Below, in pieces: positions 41,362-49,855 of a DNA stretch of 64,000 bases. Source of the DNA: Streptomyces sp. f51 (GTDB lineage Bacteria > Actinomycetota > Actinomycetes > Streptomycetales > Streptomycetaceae); contig NZ_CP149798.1 in assembly GCF_037940415.1 (NCBI RefSeq), forward strand, positions 2,724,501 to 2,788,500. The letters are read 5' to 3'. The notes beneath the pieces are model-generated. The model was not told the origin of the DNA. It saw only the letters and a list, made by a program, of their open reading frames with translations, and ran no database searches. Each line of letters opens with the position of its first letter. Position 1 is the stretch's first letter. The position numbers and the translations under genes were made by a program.

Positions 41362-41641
41362 GCCAGACATGATCCCGCACATTCCCTTCATGTGGGGAGC
41401 CAATACGCGTACGGGAGTGAATGCAGCTCAGGGCGCAACGAAGCGTTGCCCGCGCACACTCGCAACGGTGACCCCGTGTACCCGGCGGTGGACGGTTCGT
41501 GTTGTGGCCAAGCCATGACCCAGCCGAGTCCTGCTCGGGCTTCCTGCACCGGGGTGGGTGGCCATTACCCTTGCTGTTCGGCTCCCGTACGACCGGCCTG
41601 CCGACGACCCACCGTGCCCAACTCATCGGAACGCGAGATAC
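41362..41641. promoter_or_regulatory. yqgE/murA divergent promoter region
   Basis: On the plus strand TACCCT at about 41566-41571 is the best -10 candidate for murA, giving a short leader. A GCAACG-AAG-CGTTGC palindrome lies at about 41435-41449. No ORF is convincing here; murA itself lacks a strong Shine-Dalgarno. Confidence 0.35.
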
Positions 41642-42982
41642 ATGACCGTCAACGACGATGTCCTGCTTGTCCATGGCGGAACCCCGCTTGAGGGCGAGAT
41701 CCGTGTCCGCGGTGCGAAGAACCTCGTACCGAAGGCCATGGTCGCCGCCCTGCTGGGCAGCGGACCGAGCCGGCTGCGCAATGTTCCCGACATCCGCGAC
41801 GTACGTGTCGTACGCGGGCTGCTCCAGTTGCACGGTGTGACCGTCCGTCCGGGTGAGGAGCCCGGTGAGCTGATCCTCGATCCCTCGCACGTCGAGAGCG
41901 CGAACGTCGCCGACATCGACGCCCACGCGGGCTCGTCGCGCATCCCGATCCTCTTCTGCGGCCCGCTGCTGCACCGGCTGGGCCACGCCTTCATCCCGGG
42001 CCTCGGCGGCTGCGACATCGGCGGCCGGCCGATCGACTTCCACTTCGAGGTGCTGCGGCAGTTCGGCGCGAAGATCGAGAAGCGGGAGGACGGCCAGTAC
42101 CTGGAGGCCCCGCAGCGGCTGCGCGGCACCAAGATCCAGCTGCCGTACCCGTCGGTGGGCGCGACCGAGCAGGTGCTGCTGACCGCCGTCCTCGCGGAGG
42201 GTGTCACGGAGCTCTCGAACGCGGCCGTGGAGCCGGAGATCGAGGACCTGATCTGCGTCCTTCAGAAGATGGGCGCCATCATCGCGATGGACACCGACCG
42301 GACGATCCGCATCACCGGTGTGGACTCGCTCGGCGGCTACACCCACGCGGCCCTCCCGGACCGCCTGGAGGCGGCCTCGTGGGCTTCCGCGGCGCTGGCG
42401 ACCGAGGGCAACATCTACGTCCGCGGCGCCCAGCAGCGCTCGATGATGACGTTCCTGAACACCTACCGCAAGGTGGGCGGCGCCTTCGAGATCGACGACG
42501 AGGGCATCCGCTTCTGGCACCCGGGCTCGCAGCTCAAGTCCATCGCGCTGGAGACGGACGTCCACCCCGGCTTCCAGACGGACTGGCAGCAGCCGCTGGT
42601 CGTGGCCCTGACGCAGGCCACCGGCCTGTCGATCATCCACGAGACGGTGTACGAGTCCCGGCTGGGCTTCACGTCCGCGCTGAACCAGATGGGCGCGCAC
42701 ATCCAGCTCTACCGCGAGTGCCTCGGCGGCTCGGTCTGCCGCTTCGGCCAGCGCAACTTCCTGCACTCCGCGGTCGTTTCGGGCCCCACCAAGCTCCAGG
42801 GCGCCGACCTGGTCATCCCCGACCTGCGCGGCGGCTTCTCGTACCTGATCGCGGCGCTGGCGGCGCAGGGCACGTCCCGCGTCCACGGCATCGACCTGAT
42901 CAACCGCGGCTACGAGAACTTCATGGACAAGCTCATCGCCCTGGGAGCGAAGGTCGAACTGCCGGGCAAGGCGCTCGGCTAG
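41642..42982 (+). CDS. murA: UDP-N-acetylglucosamine 1-carboxyvinyltransferase
   Basis: A 446-residue EPSP-synthase-fold enzyme that adds enolpyruvate from PEP to UDP-GlcNAc, the first committed step of peptidoglycan synthesis. The PEP/catalytic Cys that fosfomycin alkylates is present in GLGGCDIGGRPIDFHF; RGAKNLVPKAMVAALL supplies the substrate Lys-Asn, and GATEQVLLTAVLAEG and ADLVIPDLRGGFSYLIAAL the remaining fold motifs. Length is normal. hupA is convergent downstream. The last 57 bp of coding sequence recur 138 bp later with one mismatch. Confidence 0.95.
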   Translation: MTVNDDVLLVHGGTPLEGEIRVRGAKNLVPKAMVAALLGSGPSRLRNVPDIRDVRVVRGLLQLHGVTVRPGEEPGELILDPSHVESANVADIDAHAGSSRIPILFCGPLLHRLGHAFIPGLGGCDIGGRPIDFHFEVLRQFGAKIEKREDGQYLEAPQRLRGTKIQLPYPSVGATEQVLLTAVLAEGVTELSNAAVEPEIEDLICVLQKMGAIIAMDTDRTIRITGVDSLGGYTHAALPDRLEAASWASAALATEGNIYVRGAQQRSMMTFLNTYRKVGGAFEIDDEGIRFWHPGSQLKSIALETDVHPGFQTDWQQPLVVALTQATGLSIIHETVYESRLGFTSALNQMGAHIQLYRECLGGSVCRFGQRNFLHSAVVSGPTKLQGADLVIPDLRGGFSYLIAALAAQGTSRVHGIDLINRGYENFMDKLIALGAKVELPGKALG

Positions 42983-43030
42983 GCAGCGGCGTCCCCGCCC
43001 ACCCCGGCCGGCCGCTTTCCGGCTGGGGGT

Positions 43031-43049
43031 CCGGGGGGTCACCCCCCGG
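43031..43049 (+). terminator. Hairpin directly after murA
   Basis: CCGGGGGG-TCA-CCCCCCGG, an 8-bp perfect stem, 49 bp after the murA stop and before the duplicated fragment. No T-run. Confidence 0.5.
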
Positions 43050-43060
43050 GCAGGCACAGC

Positions 43061-43117
43061 ATGGACAAGCTCATCGCACTGGGAGCGAAGGTCGAACTGC
43101 CGGGCAAGGCGCTCGGC
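43061..43117 (+). repeat. Duplicate of the murA 3' end
   Basis: These 57 bp repeat 42923-42979 with a single difference (C at 42940, A at 43078). The original encodes the last residues of MurA (MDKLIALGAKVELPGKALG); the copy keeps the frame but has no stop at the same place and no ribosome site, so it is a non-coding remnant in the 3' region before the final terminator. Confidence 0.9.
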
Positions 43118-43130
43118 CGTGTACGACGAT

Positions 43131-43159
43131 GGGGCGGCCCCCCTGAAAGGGGCCGCCCC
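43131..43159. terminator. Strong hairpin between murA and hupA
   Basis: GGGGCGGCCCC (43131-43141) pairs with GGGGCCGCCCC (43149-43159) around CCTGAAA. It lies between convergent murA and hupA and can serve both transcripts. Confidence 0.7.
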
Positions 43160-43224
43160 ATTGGCGTTGCTGGGCCTTGTACGTCTCCCGCGTCCCGTGT
43201 CCGGGGGAACGTACCGGCGCCGGG

Positions 43225-43506
43225 CTAGTTGCCCTTGGCGGCTTCCTTGAGCTTGCTGCCCGCGGAGACCTTCACGCTGAAGCCGGCCGGGATCTGGATC
43301 GGGTCGCCGGTCTGCGGGTTGCGCGCGGTGCGAGCGGCACGGTGGGTGCGCTCGAAGGTCAGGAAGCCGGGGATGGTCACCTTCTCGTCGCCCTTGGCGA
43401 CGATCTCGCCGACGGTCTCGGCGAAAGCGGCCAGAACGGCGTCGGCGTCCTTGCGGGTCACCTCGGCACGGTCGGCCAGCGCGGCCACCAGCTCACTGCG
43501 GTTCAT
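43225..43506 (-). CDS. hupA: HU-family nucleoid protein
   Basis: A 93-residue DNA-binding protein: MNRSELVAALADRAEVTRKDADAVLAAF begins the helical body and the DNA-binding arm carries GFLTFERTHRAARTARNPQTG, with the Pro at the tip. This is the short HU (HupA) of Streptomyces, without the basic tail of HupS. It packages vegetative-phase chromosome. GGGAGTAAC precedes ATG 43504-43506. Position between murA and the NAD-malic enzyme matches hupA of S. coelicolor. Convergent with murA. Confidence 0.93.
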   Translation of the reverse strand: MNRSELVAALADRAEVTRKDADAVLAAFAETVGEIVAKGDEKVTIPGFLTFERTHRAARTARNPQTGDPIQIPAGFSVKVSAGSKLKEAAKGN

Positions 43507-43880
43507 GTTGTTACTCCCGTGTTCTTCTTGCTGTTGAGGCGTGCCACGCGGCGGAGCCGCATATCGGGCACAGTGAAGCCGATGCTGCCAGGGTCCTCGG
43601 TCGGCTCCCGGACCCGGGTCCGTGGCCAGACCGTCGCGCCCGAAGACGCATCCTGCCCCCACCTGCGGCGGGAAAGCCAATCCGGCACCCCTGGGAGTCA
43701 CACGAACACCCTTGGGGGTCACACGAAGAGGCCCCTGCGAGGCCTGAGCCTGGCCGCCACCCTAGAGGCGGCCACAGGCCCCGCGTTCCGCGACGCGCCG
43801 GGTTCCGGGCGGTCGTGGCGCCCGTCACAGACGGGAGGACGGCCCGTACGGCACGGGCGCGATGCCCGGCTCGGCCCGTA

Positions 43881-45314
43881 CTACGCGCTCGTGTTGGCCG
43901 CGTCCGCCGCCCCCGCCGCCTTCGCCGCGTCGCGCACCGCTCCGGCGACCGCGCCCGCGACCTTGTCGTTGAAGACGCTGGGGATGATGTAGTTCGGGTT
44001 GAGCTCGTCCTCGGTCACCACGTTCGCGAGCGCGGTCGCGGCGGCCAGCATCATGTCCGTGTTGACGGTACGCGACTGGGCGTCCAGGAGGCCACGGAAG
44101 ACACCCGGGAACACCAGGACGTTGTTGATCTGGTTGGGGAAGTCGGAGCGGCCGGTGGCCACAACTGCCGCGGTCTGGCGGGCGATTGCCGGGTCGACCT
44201 CGGGGTCGGGGTTCGCGAGCGCGAACACGATGGCGTTCTCGGCCATCGAGGCCACGTCGTCGCCGTCGATCACGTTCGGGGCGGAGACACCGATGAAGAC
44301 GTCGGCGTCGCGCACCGCCTCCTTCAACGTGCCCGTGAGGCCTTCGAGGTTGGTGTTGTCGGCGATCCAGCGCAGCGGCGAGTCGGCGGCGGCGTCGACG
44401 AGGTCGGCGCGGTCCGCGTGGACGACACCGTGGATGTCGGCGACGACGGCGTGCTTCACACCCGCGGCGATCAGCAGCTTGAGGATGGCCGTACCGGCCG
44501 CTCCCGCACCGGACATGACGACCCTGATGTCGCCGATCGCCTTGCCCGCGACGCGAAGTGCGTTGGTCAGGGCGGCGAGGACGACGATGGCGGTGCCGTG
44601 CTGGTCGTCGTGGAAGACGGGGATGTCGAGGGCCTCGCGCAGCCGGGCCTCGATCTCGAAGCAGCGCGGCGCGGAGATGTCCTCCAGGTTGATGCCCGCG
44701 AAGCCGGGGGCGATCGCCTTGACGATCTCCACGATCGCGTCGGTGTCCTGGGTGTCGAGGCACAGCGGCCAGGCGTCGATGCCGGCGAAGCGCTTGAAGA
44801 GGGCCGCCTTGCCCTCCATGACGGGCAGCGCGGCCATCGGGCCGATGTTGCCGAGGCCCAGCACCGCGGAGCCGTCCGTCACGACCGCAACGGAATTGCG
44901 CTTGATGGTGAGGCGGCGGGCGTCCTCGGGGTTCTCGGCGATCGCCATGCACACCCGGGCCACACCCGGGGTGTAGATCATGGAGAGGTCGTCGCGGTTG
45001 CGGATCGGGTGCTTGGACTGCATCTCGATCTTGCCGCCGAGGTGCATGAGGAACGTACGGTCCGAGACCTTGCCGAGGGTCACGCCCTCGATCCGCCGCA
45101 GCTGCTCCACGATCTCGTCGGCGTGCGAGGTGGAACTCGCCGCGATGGTGACGTCGATCCGGAGCTTCTCGTGGCCGGACGCGGTCACGTCGAGGCCGGT
45201 CACCGAGCCTCCGCTGGACTCCACGGCCGTCGTGAGCTGGGAGACCGCGGTTCCGCTCGCGGGCACCTCCAGCCGGACCGTCATCGAGTAGGAGACGCTG
45301 GGCGCCGTTGCCAT
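43881..45314 (-). CDS. NAD-dependent malic enzyme with N-terminal ACT domain
   Basis: A 477-residue oxidative decarboxylase that turns malate into pyruvate. Residues 1-85 form an ACT-like regulatory domain (SYSMTVRLEVPASGTAVSQL); the catalytic part has the Tyr-Lys region MIYTPGVARVCMAIAENPEDARRLTIKRN, the metal site FEIEARL and DIPVFHDDQHGTAIVVLAALTNAL, and the dinucleotide loop SGAGAAGTAIL. An ACT domain and the short plant-like layout fit the NAD-dependent streptomycete form. ATG 45312-45314 starts the ACT domain. A cluster of palindromes lies in its upstream region, so effector-controlled transcription is likely. Confidence 0.9.
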   Translation of the reverse strand: MATAPSVSYSMTVRLEVPASGTAVSQLTTAVESSGGSVTGLDVTASGHEKLRIDVTIAASSTSHADEIVEQLRRIEGVTLGKVSDRTFLMHLGGKIEMQSKHPIRNRDDLSMIYTPGVARVCMAIAENPEDARRLTIKRNSVAVVTDGSAVLGLGNIGPMAALPVMEGKAALFKRFAGIDAWPLCLDTQDTDAIVEIVKAIAPGFAGINLEDISAPRCFEIEARLREALDIPVFHDDQHGTAIVVLAALTNALRVAGKAIGDIRVVMSGAGAAGTAILKLLIAAGVKHAVVADIHGVVHADRADLVDAAADSPLRWIADNTNLEGLTGTLKEAVRDADVFIGVSAPNVIDGDDVASMAENAIVFALANPDPEVDPAIARQTAAVVATGRSDFPNQINNVLVFPGVFRGLLDAQSRTVNTDMMLAAATALANVVTEDELNPNYIIPSVFNDKVAGAVAGAVRDAAKAAGAADAANTSA

Positions 45315-45403
45315 GGCCGACTTCCTCTGCTGTTCACCGAGTCACTGCTTGTGCCGTCCGATCGTCGCACCTACCCCTGAGTACGCGGTAGTCGCCCCGG
45401 ATT

Positions 45404-45466
45404 GCGAACGTTTTGTTCGCGGGGTGGTGTCGTTTTCGGAAAACGGATTCCACTCTACGAGAGTGG
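45404..45466 (-). promoter_or_regulatory. Three successive palindromes upstream of the malic enzyme
   Basis: Perfect arms occur at GCGAAC-GTTTT-GTTCGC (45404-45420), CGTTTTC-G-GAAAACG (45431-45445) and CCACTCT-ACG-AGAGTGG (45450-45466). The first two share the GTTTT core and lie 90-130 bp before the malic enzyme ATG, so they are candidate operators; the third may be a hairpin in the leader. The DNA here is AT-richer than its surroundings. Confidence 0.5.
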
Positions 45467-45475
45467 CCCGGGTGA

Positions 45476-45629
45476 CGAAAGAGGCCCACGTCACGGATGA
45501 CGTGGGCCTCTTCCGGTCCCTCGGGAGGGACGACGTTCAATGACACCGACCCGCCATGCTCGCCTCGCGGCAAGTGGTCGCTCGTGGCGACGAAGGTTGG
45601 GCCCGGGGGCTTGGATCGGGCCGGTGTCA
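45476..45629 (-). ncRNA. Candidate structured small RNA with own promoter and terminator
   Basis: On the minus strand TTGCTC (45657-45662), a 16-bp spacer and TACCTT (45635-45640) put a start near 45629. There the transcript begins with a 12-nt arm (45618-45629) that pairs, with one G-U, to 45541-45552, closing an 89-nt domain. Inside are hairpins at 45577-45591 (5-bp stem) and 45562-45571 (GCC-GCGA-GGC, a GNRA tetraloop in this sense). A third hairpin (45516-45531) and a 13-bp terminator stem followed by TTTCG end it. A 6-codon ORF (MAGRCH) with GAGG upstream starts at 45557. It is either a free sRNA or a riboswitch/leader for the malic enzyme. No known family was recognised. Confidence 0.5.
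45481..45510 (-). terminator. 13-bp intrinsic terminator stem
   Basis: GAGGCCCACGTCA (45481-45493) pairs with TGACGTGGGCCTC (45498-45510) over a 4-nt loop; on the minus strand TTTCG follows. It ends the candidate small RNA. Between it and the helicase stop at 45799 a further perfect 10-bp inverted repeat lies at 45665-45697 (13-nt loop), probably the helicase's own terminator. Confidence 0.7.
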
Positions 45630-45798
45630 CGTCAAAGGTAACAAAGGATTCCCGTAGAGCAATTCCCGTCCCGGGAGTTCTTTTCGGCCGGGACGGGACG
45701 CGGGGCCGACGGGGCCGCCGCCCCCTGGCCGCGGGGCGGTCGGCGCCCCTGGGCCGGACGGGCGACGGCGGGCGCGTCTCCCCCGGCCGCGGGGGACG

Positions 45799-48189
45799 TC
45801 AGTCCCGCAGGAGGTCGGGGACCCCGTTCGGGTCGGGTTCGTCGCGCTCGCTGGAGACGACGGTCAGCTGCTGCGTGGCCCGGGTCAGGGCGACGTACAG
45901 CACCCGCAGTCCGGCGGGCGACTCGTCGGCGATCTCCGCGGGCGAGACGACCACCGTCGCGTCGTACTCCAGACCCTTGGCCTCCAGGCTTCCCAGGGCC
46001 ACCACACGGTCCCCGAGCCCGGCGAGCCAGCGGGCGGCCTCCTCGCGCCGGTTCATGGCGACGACGACGCCCACCGTGCCGTCGACCCGGTCGAGGAGAT
46101 GGGCGGCCTCGGCGCGCACGGTCTGCGCGAGCGAGTCCCGTACGACCGCGAACCGGGGCTCGACACCCGTGGACCGTACGGCGGACGGGGACTCGGAGCC
46201 CGGCATGGCGAGCGCGAGGACCTTGGCGGCCAGCTCGGCGATCTCCGCCGGGTTGCGGTAGTTGACGGTGAGGGTGAAGCGGCGTCTGGGGCGGGTGCCG
46301 AGCGCCTCGTCGCGGGCCTCGGCGGCCTCGTCGGGGTCGGACCAGGAGGACTGGGCCGGGTCGCCCACGACCGTCCAGGTGGCGTGCCGTCCGCGCCGGC
46401 CGACCATCCGCCACTGCATGGGCGTGAGGTCCTGCGCCTCGTCGACGATGACGTGGGCGTACTCGGTCCGCTCCTGGGCCAGCCGCTCGGCGCGCTCGCG
46501 CTGGGTCTCCTCGCGCACCGGCATCAGCTCCTCCAGGCCGGTGAGCTGGTCAAGCGGGTCCAGTTCGCGGCGCTTCCTGGGCCGGGCGGGCGCCCCGACG
46601 ATCGCCTCCAGCTCGTCGAGCATCGCCACGTCGTGCACGGAGAACCCGTCCCGCTTCAGCGAGCGCGCCACCCGGCGGACCTCGCCGGGGTTGAGGATCC
46701 GGCGCGCCCAGCGCCCGAGGCGCCGTTCGTCGGCCATGGCGGCCAGCACCCCGCGCGGGGTCAGCTCCGGCCACCAGGCGTCCAGGAAGGCCAGGAAGCT
46801 GTCCTCGGAGGTGACGTCCTCGTCGAAGGAGGACCGCAGCTCGGCGGCCAGCTCCGGGTCCGCGTGCCGGGTCCCGGCGCCCGACTTCGACCACAGCGCG
46901 TCCAGCAGCAGCCTGCGGGCCCGCGGGCGCAGCAGGTTGACCGGCGCGGTCCCGCCGAGCGCGTTGTGCTTGATGCGGTCCAGTTCGGCGGACTCCAGTT
47001 CCAGCCGGCGCCCGAAGGCCACGACCCGCAGCCGGGTGGGCGTGCCCGCGGGGGCCGCGTCGGGCTCCCCCAGGGCGAGCTGGCCGGACGTGCCTCCCGC
47101 GGGCGCGGCCGGGCTCTCCAGCGCCCCGCGGGCCGCCTTCCGCAGCACCTTCAGCATCCGGTACGAGCCCTTGGCGCGGGCCACCGCCGGGGAGTCGTAC
47201 AGCGTGGCGGCCACGCCGTCGACGAGCGAGCCGATCGCGCGGATCGCGACCTGGCCCTCCTCGCCGAGCGAGGGCAGCACGCCCTCGGTGTAGGCGACGA
47301 GCAGCGGGGTCGGGGAGACGATCAGGATGCCGCCCGCGTACCGGCGGCGGTCCTGGTAGAGGAGGTAGGCGGCCCGGTGCAGGGCGACGGCGGTCTTGCC
47401 GGTGCCGGGGCCGCCCTCGACGTAGGTGACGGACGCGGCGGGCGCGCGGATCACCAGGTCCTGCTCGGCCTGGATGGACGCCACGATGTCCCGCATGGTG
47501 TGGCTGCGGGCCTGCCCGAGCGCGGCCATGAGCGCGCCGTCGCCGATGACGGGCAGCTCACGGCCGTCGAGGGAGGCCTTCACCTGCGGGCGCATGAGGT
47601 CGTCCTCGACCCCGAGGACCCGGCGGCCCTTGGAGCGGATGACCCGGCGGCGCACGACCCGGCCGGGGTCGACCGGGGTGGAGCGGTAGAACGGGGCGGC
47701 GGCCGGCGCCCGCCAGTCGATCACCAGCGGGGCGTACTCGGCGTCCAGGACGCCGATACGGCCGATGTGGAGCGTCTCCGCGATGTCGGCGGTGTTGTCC
47801 TCGCGGACGGCCCCCTCGGCGGGTTCCACGGCCGTGTAGGCGCCGTCGGGCCCCTTCACGCCGTCCTTGCCGCGGAGCAGGTCGATCCGGCCGAACAGGA
47901 AGTCCTCGAACTCGTTGTTGAGACGGTTCAGGTGGATTCCCGCGCGGAACACCTGGGCGTCCCGCTCCGCGAGCGCCCCCGGCGTGCCGACGTGACCGCG
48001 CTGGGCGGCGTCGTGCATGAGGAACTCGGCCTCGTGGATCTTCTCCTCGAGGCGCCGGTAGACCCGGTCCAGGTGCTCCTGTTCGACACCGATCTCACGG
48101 TCCCGTACGGAGTCGTCCTTGACGGATTCGTCCGGTACGGATGTGCGGACCGAGTCGAGCGCGGTTTTCTGCTGAGCCTGAGCGGCCAC
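45799..48189 (-). CDS. HelD-type superfamily 1 helicase
   Basis: A 796-residue UvrD/Rep-like ATPase of the HelD group, which strips stalled RNA polymerase from DNA. An N-terminal antiparallel coiled coil (residues about 20-100, EQEHLDRVYRRLEEKIHEAEF) is the arm that enters the RNA polymerase secondary channel. Motif I is VEGGPGTGKTAVALHRAAYL, motif II IVDEAQDLTPMQW, motif III VVGDPAQSSW, motif IV NYRNPAEIAE, and V-VI KGLEYDATVVV and LYVALTRATQQL. GTG 48187-48189 is preferred because AGAAGGGGG lies about 7 nt upstream; the frame opens at 48225. No rifamycin-associated element was seen upstream, so it is not obviously HelR. Confidence 0.88.
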   Translation of the reverse strand: MAAQAQQKTALDSVRTSVPDESVKDDSVRDREIGVEQEHLDRVYRRLEEKIHEAEFLMHDAAQRGHVGTPGALAERDAQVFRAGIHLNRLNNEFEDFLFGRIDLLRGKDGVKGPDGAYTAVEPAEGAVREDNTADIAETLHIGRIGVLDAEYAPLVIDWRAPAAAPFYRSTPVDPGRVVRRRVIRSKGRRVLGVEDDLMRPQVKASLDGRELPVIGDGALMAALGQARSHTMRDIVASIQAEQDLVIRAPAASVTYVEGGPGTGKTAVALHRAAYLLYQDRRRYAGGILIVSPTPLLVAYTEGVLPSLGEEGQVAIRAIGSLVDGVAATLYDSPAVARAKGSYRMLKVLRKAARGALESPAAPAGGTSGQLALGEPDAAPAGTPTRLRVVAFGRRLELESAELDRIKHNALGGTAPVNLLRPRARRLLLDALWSKSGAGTRHADPELAAELRSSFDEDVTSEDSFLAFLDAWWPELTPRGVLAAMADERRLGRWARRILNPGEVRRVARSLKRDGFSVHDVAMLDELEAIVGAPARPRKRRELDPLDQLTGLEELMPVREETQRERAERLAQERTEYAHVIVDEAQDLTPMQWRMVGRRGRHATWTVVGDPAQSSWSDPDEAAEARDEALGTRPRRRFTLTVNYRNPAEIAELAAKVLALAMPGSESPSAVRSTGVEPRFAVVRDSLAQTVRAEAAHLLDRVDGTVGVVVAMNRREEAARWLAGLGDRVVALGSLEAKGLEYDATVVVSPAEIADESPAGLRVLYVALTRATQQLTVVSSERDEPDPNGVPDLLRD

Positions 48190-48274
48190 CGGGCGCCCCC
48201 TTCTGACGTGCTGGGCAGCCGTCAACCGTACGCGAAGGGAGGCCCGCCGGGCTACGTGCGCGCCCGGAGTCCGC

Positions 48275-49102
48275 TCATGCCTTCACCTCGACCAGGCGCT
48301 TCCCGCCGAAGGTCATGACCTCGAAGTGGTCGATCTGGTTCGGCGTGAAGGCCGCGCCGCCGTGGACGTAGAGCGGCTGCTTGGCCTGCTCGGTCTTGGC
48401 GTTGGGCGTGCCGTAACCCCACTCGGGGACCGACCAGGACGTGACCGTCTCGCGCTCGCCGTTCTTGCCGACGGCGATCAGGGAGCACTTCTCGGGGCCC
48501 GTGACGTTCTTGAGCTGGAGGACCGCGTGGGTGCCCCAGTCCTTCGGCTCGATCGCGACGACGGCGCTGACCTTGGTCTTCGGGTCGGTGGCCGACGACT
48601 TGTCGGTCATGACCTGGAAGGCGGCCTTGGCCGGGCTGGTGGGCATCGCCTGCGGCACGTTCGTGCCGGTGTCGCCGCCGCCGTTGACCGCCATGACGGT
48701 CAGCGGGCCGCCGATGATCAGTGCGGCCGCGGCCGCCACCAGATACATGCCGCGGCGGCGCTTCTGGGCGCGGCGCGCCGAGACCTCGTCGACCAGCCGC
48801 TCCGCGAGCCGTGGGCTCGGGCGGGCCGAGAGGGACTCCGCGATGGCCGGGCTGCCCTGCGAGGCGGGAAGGTCGGCGAGTGCCGCGAGCATCGGTTCCA
48901 TGCCGGCGAGCTCGTCGAGCTGCTGGGCGCACCACTCGCAGGAGGCGAGATGCTCCTCGAAGGCGGTCGCCTCGATGTCGTCGAGAATGCCGAGCGCGTA
49001 GGCGCCGACAGTCTCGTGAATGTTGTCCCCGGACCCTTGCTGTCCTCGTGGACCTTGCATGGCTCCCGGACCACCTGTTCCGTAACCCCCGTACGTGTTC
49101 AT
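48275..49102 (-). CDS. Anti-sigma factor with zinc-finger (ZAS) motif
   Basis: A 275-residue single-span membrane protein. The cytoplasmic N-half has the zinc anti-sigma pattern His-x3-Cys-x2-Cys (EEHLASCEWCAQQLDEL, residues about 50-66) preceded by a conserved His (NIHETVGAYALGIL). A membrane span lies at about 125-145 (GMYLVAAAAALIIGGPLTVM), and the extracytoplasmic part is a beta-rich domain of about 130 residues (PAKAAFQVMTDKSSATDPKTK). Its ATG overlaps the TGA of the ECF sigma gene (ATGA), so the two are made together and it should hold that sigma factor inactive until an envelope signal. Confidence 0.87.
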   Translation of the reverse strand: MNTYGGYGTGGPGAMQGPRGQQGSGDNIHETVGAYALGILDDIEATAFEEHLASCEWCAQQLDELAGMEPMLAALADLPASQGSPAIAESLSARPSPRLAERLVDEVSARRAQKRRRGMYLVAAAAALIIGGPLTVMAVNGGGDTGTNVPQAMPTSPAKAAFQVMTDKSSATDPKTKVSAVVAIEPKDWGTHAVLQLKNVTGPEKCSLIAVGKNGERETVTSWSVPEWGYGTPNAKTEQAKQPLYVHGGAAFTPNQIDHFEVMTFGGKRLVEVKA

Positions 49103-49683
49103 GCCGTCACCCCCCGCTCCTCAAGAGCCAGCTTCATCGACCGAAGGGCGTAGAAAACCCGTGAGCGCACAGTGCCGCTGGGAATGCCGAGCGTTTCGGC
49201 CGCCTCATTGACGGTACGCCCTTTGAAGTATGTTTCGACCAGTACTTCCCTGTGAGCAGGGGTCAGGTCGTCCAGCGCGTCCGACAGTGTCATCAGCCAC
49301 AACGCCTTGTCGATCTCGTCCTCCGCGGGGATGACCTCCAGCGGCGACGGGTCGACCTCCTGAGGCCGGGCCTGCCGGCTGCGGTGGCCGTCGATGACGA
49401 TGCGCCGGGCGACCGTCACCAGCCAGGGGCGTACCGAACCGGTCGCTCGATTGAGCTGGCCGGCGTTCTTCCAGGCCCGTATGAGTGTTTCCTGCACGAC
49501 ATCCTCGGCGCGCTGCCGGTCTCCGGCCACCAGGCGCAGCACGTAGGCCAGCAGGGGCCCCGCGTGTTCCCGGTACAACGCACGCATCAGCTCTTCGTCG
49601 GGTTCGGTCGACGAAGACTGCTGAGACATGCGATGTCGGGCCCTTGGCCTGTGTTCATCAGCCACGGCTGAATCCTTGCGCAC
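49099..49683 (-). CDS. ECF sigma factor
   Basis: A 194-residue ECF RNA polymerase sigma factor. Region 2 spans about residues 30-100 (ALYREHAGPLLAYVLRLV, RAEDVVQETLIRAWKN) and region 4 about 130-185 (LDDLTPAHREVLVETYFKGRTVNEAAETLGIPSGTVRSRVFYALRSM). GTG 49681-49683 is preferred because GGAGG lies 5 nt upstream; internal GTG 49665 and ATG 49629 are less supported. It is translationally coupled to a zinc anti-sigma factor. The upstream spacer 49684-49855 is AT-rich for this genome and contains two GTGTTCA words 2 bp apart, a possible autoregulated promoter. Confidence 0.88.
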   Translation of the reverse strand: MRKDSAVADEHRPRARHRMSQQSSSTEPDEELMRALYREHAGPLLAYVLRLVAGDRQRAEDVVQETLIRAWKNAGQLNRATGSVRPWLVTVARRIVIDGHRSRQARPQEVDPSPLEVIPAEDEIDKALWLMTLSDALDDLTPAHREVLVETYFKGRTVNEAAETLGIPSGTVRSRVFYALRSMKLALEERGVTA

Positions 49684-49855
49684 GCCTACCTCCGGTGTCC
49701 GGGGGTTCCCCCAGTCGGTCGCTCATCACCGGGTACGTGTGCTGGTACGCGGGTGTTCAAAGTGTTCAGTATTTTTTCTGGTGAAGATGTGTAGACGGCG
49801 AAAAGAATGCGCATCGATCACGTCGAGTCACGTGTAAATCACGCACAGATGTGAT

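Noticed and set aside
48190..48274. Rifamycin-associated element upstream of the HelD-type gene
   Set aside because: No extended inverted repeat of that kind was found, so a HelR role is not claimed.
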